From the NCBI GenBank assembly GCA_910592205.1, contig CAJVPJ010001064.1, forward strand, positions 1 to 12,706: a DNA stretch of 12,706 nt, in the 5' to 3' direction. Below, in pieces: positions 8,085 to 12,706 of the stretch. Origin of the DNA: Paraglomus occultum. Its lineage: Eukaryota; Glomeromycota; Glomeromycetes; Paraglomerales; Paraglomeraceae. A model generated the notes under the pieces. That model made no database searches and had not been told where the DNA came from. It saw only the letters and a list, made by a program, of their open reading frames with translations. Positions within the stretch are counted from its first letter, which is position 1. The number at the start of each line of letters is the position of its first letter. Made by a program: the position numbers and the translations under genes.

Positions 8085-9733
8085 TTATGAACTAGCTTCT
8101 TTGACATGCCACACCTGGAATTGGTCGACCGAAAACTTTCCACTATCTAACGCTCTAATGTGCTTCGTATAAGCATGCCGTCTGCAGAAACACTCTTTAT
8201 CCTTCTTGAAATCACCATACATCACCAAATCCCAATCTCCAAATATCGGACCAAATTTCCCATGACAATGTACCGCCAACTGCGGATGTGCTACTCGAGA
8301 TACGACCAATTTTCCGTTCGTCAAAGTAAACAGAAACGAATACGACGTCTTTATTCGCACGTCCGACGAATTCCAACTACGAGGATTAAATCCTCCGATA
8401 ATCTCTTTCGTCTCTTTGATCGACATTACTATTATTGTCGGTCCTTGATTATCGCACAGTTTATGAAATGTCTCTGATGTATATCCGTCTCGACATCCAT
8501 CAAGGATCAACTTGAACTTGTATGGTGTACTGTTAAATTTGTCTGAAGTAAGCTCCGAGTATGATGGATCTTTTCCGCCGATGTACTTTGATATCCACGT
8601 TAGCTGCTGGTTGTCCAACAAATCTTTTGGATAGCGCGTGGATGGTTTTGGTCCAAGACGAGGCAACGTTAAATCGCCCTGAAAGTTATCATGTGATAAT
8701 AATTGTCTGTATGGATACACCTTTTTCACGAAACATAATTGTGATATTTCCGGAAATCTGATCAATGAAATAAACGGATCCAATACAGATTGTAGCGATT
8801 GCCAGTCTGATAAAGTCCATTTGCTTTTGTTCGGATGCAAGTTGGCTTGTGCTATTCCCCAGTCTAGCAGTCGTATCCACAGGCGGTCTTCTGGTATCGC
8901 AATCTCGTCTCGTTTTAACAGCGATTGAAGTAACTCATCATCAAGCAGTGTAAAGTCTTCGGATGCAAATATCAAATACGGTAGATCTTCGACAATGTGA
9001 TTGCAATATTCTTGTAGTCGTGTAAATGCGCTGTGTGGAAGGCACGTCGAATACACCATGGCAAAGTTCTTTTCTAACCATGTCGGATTTCGTAAAAGGT
9101 ACTGCTGTATGTAATCGAGAAGTTCTTGCAAACACAGCTCATCTGCTGCTTGAAGAAGGCCCAACGCAGTGAGCGGGGATATCGATTGGAGTGACAGCCG
9201 TCCAGTATACAAGTATCTGAGAAGAGGAATGGAATAAAAGTTAGAGAGGGCCGAGAGTTAGTTGACCAAACTGAAAGAAATGGGGTAGAGCATTCATTAA
9301 ATTAAAATAGCAGCCATGGACGTATATACCATTGTGTCGCACGCCGTTTTAATCGCTCTACTGTTGTCATTTTACTCTCTTACTGTTCGACTTTTTGCCA
9401 CATAGAAACTTACTTAACCAGAGACGCAAACACTTGGTAGCTCAAATTTGGCTTCTTAAAGACTATGATGTCATTCTGTTTCCTTGTCCAATTACTACTC
9501 AAAGCGACCTTAAAATACATCGATCTCTCTTTCAGGATGGATGAATGTGCCCAAACAATACGCACATCCGGCTCTTCTCCGACCTCAATCTTGACATCGT
9601 AATCACCATTAGATAAATCGTAAGAATGTGTCGAAAAGGAACTATTGACAAAGTCTTCGTAGGTAATCGAATCATTATAAATAAACAAGGGTTTGTTCAA
9701 GTAATATTTTAGTTCCCGCCAGAAGCGAGTCAT
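8085..9733 (-). CDS. BTB-BACK-TLDc domain protein (paralogue 2)
   Basis: Exon 1 is 9733-9414 and exon 2 is 9216-8085 on the minus strand, giving 483 aa. After an N-terminal stretch of about 40 residues, BTB spans about 43-145 (D-Y-D-V-K-I-E-V-G, V-W-A-H-S-S-I-L, then V-K-Y-L-Y-T-G across the splice). BACK-like helices cover about 151-230 (R-L-W-I-R-L-L-D-W-G). TLDc covers about 296-478 (T-F-H-K-L-C-D-N-Q-G-P-T, I-G-G-F-N-P-R-S-W, S-F-L-F-T-L, G-P-I-F-G). No signal peptide or membrane segment is visible. ATG 9733 is preferred because it begins the usual family-like N-terminus. The frame is open upstream to an ATG at 9892, which would add 53 residues encoded partly by a minisatellite. Its molecular role is unknown beyond the general BTB and TLDc functions. 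It is tail-to-tail with paralogue 1 and clearly diverged from it. Confidence 0.88.
9217..9413 (-). other. Spliceosomal intron, 197 nt, phase 2
   Basis: Reading the minus strand, the donor is GTAAGT starting at 9413 and the acceptor is TCTTCTCAG ending at 9217. Splicing joins AA|A into a Lys codon followed by Y-L-Y-T-G. This is the same protein position and phase as the intron of the neighbouring paralogue, although 2.5 times longer. Confidence 0.92.
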
Positions 9734-9813
9734 TGTATGTGCGGCGGTTTGATCTGATATAAAGTTGGGGGAGGAAAAGATGTTTAAAGTTTTGTTACAG
9801 GGTACATCAAAAT

Positions 9814-9892
9814 AGGTGAGGGACTCATAGGTGACGGGATGATTACCATAAGTGAGGGGATAATTGCCCATAGGTGAGGGATAATTACCCAT
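9814..9892. repeat. 21-bp minisatellite, about 3.7 copies
   Basis: Plus-strand units are 9814-9828 (15 bp, shortened), 9829-9849 (21 bp), 9850-9871 (22 bp) and 9872-9892 (21 bp), with consensus AGGTGAGGGATAATTACCCAT. It starts 81 bp upstream of the start codon of paralogue 2, in its leader or promoter. On the minus strand the units stay open in the gene's frame and would encode G-N-Y-P-x-x-Y-like heptads, although the 22-bp unit shifts the register. Confidence 0.85.
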
Positions 9893-10224
9893 TTGGGTCC
9901 AACCTTTTTGATTAGTCTAATACTAAACACGATGCAGGTTGAAATTTTAGAGTGGATATCCATTGCATACATTTGGAATAAATTGTTACAGTAACTTGCC
10001 AATTAGGTTAAAACCATTGGTTCCCAGGTTATTATTAATTGGGTAGAGACGACGATGTTGATTAAATGTACAATTATTTGTGCAAGGTTATTTCCCTTTT
10101 TATTTTCAGAATTTTTTTTTAAAACCGATGGACTTTATTCACACGGGGTCATTGTTACGCAAATTTTTCATCATCGTTGTACAATATCTCAATTTGGAAA
10201 ACGATAATGCCAGTCATTTTTATC
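9893..10224. other. Intergenic sequence between paralogue 2 and the RING-tailed relic
   Basis: AT-rich DNA without coding features. It contains a pyrimidine-rich stretch ending TTTTATTTTCAG at about 10110, followed by a run of nine T, and a minus-strand AATAAA (10139-10134) about 90 nt beyond the last stop of the relic gene, which could have been its polyadenylation signal. Confidence 0.5.
10134..10139 (-). terminator. Possible polyadenylation signal of the relic gene
   Basis: TTTATT on the plus strand reads AATAAA on the minus strand, 86-91 nt past the stop at 10225. It is suitably placed for the RING-tailed relic, if that is still transcribed. Confidence 0.3.
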
Positions 10225-10563
10225 TTAATTTCTGACCAAAATTGTGAATAAAGTGTTCATTCGAATCATAACAATGTCATATCTAGTCTCTTCTACATCA
10301 TTTAAATCGCCTTCAACAGCATTATTAGTACTCTCAAAGGATTCATTATCAACTAATCCTCTTGTCATACTTACTATAAGTGCATCCACATTCTTAACGG
10401 GGGATGGGCGCGACCAAGCCTTAACTCGAAGATAGTCTAAGCATATAGTACACTTAAATTGACATCTTTGCAGGCAACGGCTATGGTAACCATGCCCACA
10501 TGCCAGAACGCTACTATTAGATGAATTGTTAGTCACATCGCAATATATGAAATCACATAATTA
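10225..10563 (-). other. RING-H2-like zinc-finger tail of the relic
   Basis: After the TAA at 10563-10561 the frame reads L-C-D-F-I-Y-C-D, then A-C-G-H-G-Y-H-S-R-C, then C-Q-F-K-C-T-I-C. This gives C-x4-C, C-x-H-x2-H-x2-C and C-x2-C, which fits a RING-H2 cross-brace with a slightly wide first pair. About 60 acidic and polar residues follow before the stop at 10225. All zinc ligands in this tail are still present. A RING of this type would normally suggest an E3 ubiquitin ligase or a structural zinc fold. Confidence 0.6.
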
Positions 10564-12350
10564 GGTTTTTTCGAAGTAACAAAAACCCCTTGGGAGGTAA
10601 CGATCAGTTACCTCACAACCCAGTGAAACCAGCTTGTACGTGTTAATACCACTAGATGAGGTTTTAACAATCAAAAGATACTGATCACGCATTTGATATA
10701 CTTTCCCGAATGTCTCCAAAAGCCATATTGCACATTTATGAGAAAGCGTGTGCAACTGCTTTGGTGGGGAAAATGTGCTTAAAATAGAAAAATACAATTC
10801 TCCTTCCTTGTATACGGATATTTCACAGACTGTGCGAAGTGTTGTTGGAAAGCGTTTTCATGTCGTTATTGAAAAATAAAGCGTGCTTCCTTCTGTAACT
10901 GCTAAGCTGTGGAAAACTTAGCAGTCCGTCGCCGGAGCAATCTCTACAGTGCACGTTTATAGTGTTTTCGGTCAAACCGCAGGAAAAGATCAGTCCAGCA
11001 ACGCATGCAAGCTTCCTCATAAGCTGGCCAATTGCCTCCTCGATGATGCACCGCATAAACGTCAAGAACTAAAGAAAGAGAACATCAGTTAGATATAAAA
11101 ATTCAATATTTTTGCATGTATAACCAAACTTCGAATAAACAGTATCAACTATATCAAACCATGCCATATGTACGATATGTAATATTAGGTCGATTCTCCG
11201 TGGTCATGGCTTCTGACCAAGACTTTTATGTATACCAAATGTCGTTGAATAAAACATGAATTCTGCAAAAAGACTGTTTCACGTGCATTCAAAGAGACAG
11301 GTAAAAATGACGTAACGCAATCGGGAACGCTTTCATTCTGACAAGTAAACGTTGCCGCAACAGCTTTACGTATGAAATGTTGACCGGGCCAGTCTGCAAC
11401 AATAGGAATAACATATTGGGAGAGGTATATCTGTATCGGCTCTTGATCGTATATGATTTTGAGTGCGTTCATATAGCCATCGATGCCTTTCAATTTTCTT
11501 TCGACGAAATCAAAAAGGATAGAGTTACGTATGTGCCGATAACTTCCTTGTGATATCAACCTATCATTATAACTGTGTACTGTTAGTCTATCCGTCTGCT
11601 CTTCCTTAGGATACTCGTTTGTAATATGAGCCTGCATACGATCTTGATAAAAGACATCAAGATTTACGATAATCGCCTATATCTAGATGTTTTACGATTA
11701 ACTCGCTATCCACGACTTTGGATTGAGTGCTCTATGGCATGGTACTGCTGGCATCGGACATGGATTCGCCAGTATTGTTGCCATATGTGCTGTCCAGGAA
11801 GTATCAGTAGTGTCAGGTTGCCGCTGAACGTGAACATTGTGATGGTCCTCAACGTTCATTACAAGAGCGCTTTCTGAATACTGTATCAAGGCGTTCTCCA
11901 CATATTGACCGTGCGCATCGGACGTCTTTTTCTTTCGGCGATCAAGTGCCCTCGATGTTGCGGTTACTAAAGCATTCAATCCCTCATTGTTCTTCCCGCT
12001 GAATCTAAATAATACGCAAGTTCAAATTTGAAAGCGTTAATTTTTGAATTATTTAACGATGCAAGCAAATAACAAATGAACACCATAAGCCTTTTCATAC
12101 GATCTACTGCTTGATCATTCCGTTCACCCGGCCGCGCTGGTTGCTCAAAAAAGTCTTTCAGGGCAGGTTCACGTTTTTCTAGCAATTCTCGCATTTCATC
12201 AAACATATAGCAACCCTTCCTTATCCACATGCTCTTGTTCATAAGGGATTCAGAAAACTCGGGCTTTGAATCAGACATACTCACCTCTTCATTCTCCGTA
12301 ACTTTCACTCGCTTACGACTTCTTTTTAATGGATTTTCTACCAAATGCAT
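10225..12350 (-). pseudogene. Broken RING-H2-tailed protein, multicopy Glomeromycotina-type family
   Basis: Open segments follow one another on the minus strand in changing frames, and together read as one long protein. In order: a basic N-terminus and helical region (12350 to about 11995, ending Y-Y-L-D-S-A-G); a segment with V-E-D-H-H-N-V-H, R-Q-P-D-T-T and A-H-M-A-T-I (to about 11716); one with T-V-H-S-Y-N-D-R-L, I-V-A-D-W-P-G-Q and S-L-N-A-R-E (to about 11262); then Y-A-V-H-H-R-G-G and Y-E-E-A-C-M-R-C-W (about 11069-10947); K-Q-L-H-T-L-S-H-K-C; and a C-terminal RING-H2-like finger. Breaks: frame shifts near 11994, 11715, 11660, 11261, 11070 and 10800, and stops at 11206-11204 (TGA), 10946-10944 (TAG), 10904-10902 (TAG), 10868-10866 (TAA) and 10563-10561 (TAA). 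I recognise the motif order from multicopy uncharacterised proteins of these fungi but can give no established function. Some breaks could be introns or assembly errors, but the number of stops makes decay the better reading. Confidence 0.75.
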
Positions 12351-12545
12351 TTTTCTCCAACTAATGGACGGAATCTAGTTGAACCCGTGGTTTTGCACTC
12401 TGTGCAACTCTTCTGTGCAGACATTTTAAATAAGTGACTTGAGAGTCAGTAAAAACTGTTGACACATATGCATACAAATGTCCGGAATTGCCTAATGGTC
12501 GTTAGATATGTGAGGAAGGTACAAGTTGTGTTACGTATTTCCATA
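12351..12545. other. Spacer upstream of the relic gene
   Basis: It probably held the promoter of the minus-strand relic gene. I see no clear TATA element, gene or RNA signature. Confidence 0.4.
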
Positions 12546-12547
12546 TA

Positions 12548-12706
12548 CAGTCAACTCTCTCTAAATGCACTCTCTCTAAATGCACTCTCTCTACTTAAGT
12601 GCACGGTATTTCAAATTCCCAACCTCGGGAATTAGTGATAAGTGCACACTCTCCCTATTCTGCACGTGCAACTGATTTCATAATCCCAAGGCCTCATTTC
12701 AATATG
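12548..12706. mobile_element. Left end of a pogo/Fot1-like (Tc1/mariner) transposon, truncated by the window edge
   Basis: The sequence TA-CAGTCAACTCTCTCTAAATG begins at 12546. A TA dinucleotide followed by CAGTCAACTC with CTCTCT-rich continuation is the form I know from pogo/Fot1-like terminal inverted repeats. Immediately inside, a 15-bp unit ACTCTCTCTAAATGC is repeated (12554-12568, 12569-12583, then a partial copy to 12592), followed by subterminal AAGTGCAC motifs at 12597-12604 and 12640-12647 and a palindrome TGCACGTGCA at 12661-12670. Such iterated subterminal motifs usually serve as transposase binding sites. No transposase reading frame is inside the window, and the other end is not present, so whether the copy is autonomous cannot be told. 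Confidence 0.6.
12554..12592. repeat. 15-bp direct repeats inside the transposon end
   Basis: Two perfect tandem copies of ACTCTCTCTAAATGC and a third copy truncated after ACTCTCTCT. They lie within the terminal inverted repeat of the transposon that begins at 12548. Confidence 0.85.

Noticed and set aside
7698-8143. Open frames over the GT tract encoding V/C/L-rich or T/H-rich peptide
   Set aside because: They are translations of a microsatellite.
8160-9135. Open frames in other registers over paralogue 2
   Set aside because: They overlap a well-supported BTB-BACK-TLDc coding exon and show no independent domain.
9756-9764. TATA box (CTTTATATC on the minus strand) for paralogue 2
   Set aside because: It lies only 23-31 nt from the preferred ATG, which would put transcription initiation at or past the start codon.
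9814-9892. CRISPR-like array
   Set aside because: The units are contiguous without spacers and the genome is eukaryotic. It is a minisatellite.
10823-11065. An 80-codon frame as a separate small gene
   Set aside because: The better frame here, despite its stops, carries Y-A-V-H-H-R-G-G and Y-E-E-A-C-M-R-C-W in the order expected of the relic protein.
11055-11085. Intron acceptor (CTTTCTTTAG) explaining the frame change near 11070
   Set aside because: It is a plausible acceptor, but I found no matching donor that would not remove recognisable coding sequence upstream. A deletion or shift is simpler, though RNA evidence could overturn this.
1-12706. tRNA or rRNA genes
   Set aside because: I looked for T-loop (GGTTCRA) patterns with matching acceptor stems and for conserved rRNA blocks and saw none.

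Overview
This is eukaryotic nuclear DNA. It has AT-rich intergenic sequence, GT..AG introns, no bacterial-style operons, and two genes for BTB-BACK-TLDc proteins. That architecture, together with a decayed copy of a RING-tailed protein family I associate with arbuscular mycorrhizal fungi, points to a Glomeromycotina genome (inference from protein families, about 0.7). Nothing in the window fixes the genus.

Layout. Bases 1-1590 hold no gene I can support, only AT-rich DNA with a palindromic patch (989-1032). Bases 1590-2640 are a C-rich array of degenerate repeats around the motif ATAYTACGCRCATACG. Bases 2680-3252 are a compact GC-rich block of different composition, bounded by imperfect terminal inverted repeats and carrying splice-like signals. 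Bases 3253-6000 are gene-poor, with weak transposase-like traces and a CA-rich tract. Bases 6067-7648 (+) encode the first BTB-BACK-TLDc protein, 500 aa with one 79-nt intron. Bases 7649-8084 are a short convergent spacer with a long GT-rich tract. Bases 8085-9733 (-) encode the second BTB-BACK-TLDc protein, 483 aa with one 197-nt intron. A 21-bp minisatellite lies just upstream of its start (9814-9892). Bases 10225-12350 (-) are the wreck of a multi-domain protein ending in a RING-H2-like zinc finger, broken by several frameshifts and stop codons. At 12548 a TA-flanked terminal inverted repeat with 15-bp subrepeats begins what looks like a pogo/Fot1-like (Tc1/mariner) DNA transposon running off the right edge.

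The two intact genes are tail-to-tail paralogues. They share domain order and an intron at exactly the same place and phase, immediately before the Y-[IL]-Y-T-G motif of the BTB domain. In such proteins BTB and BACK generally mediate dimerisation or Cullin-3 recruitment, and TLDc is linked in other eukaryotes to oxidation resistance and V-ATPase regulation; no specific role can be read from the sequence. The rest of the window is mostly repeat and transposon debris, typical of an accessory, repeat-rich part of such a genome. The nearest thing to an undescribed system is the RING-tailed relic family, which I suspect, without proof, to be a DDE-type transposase family.
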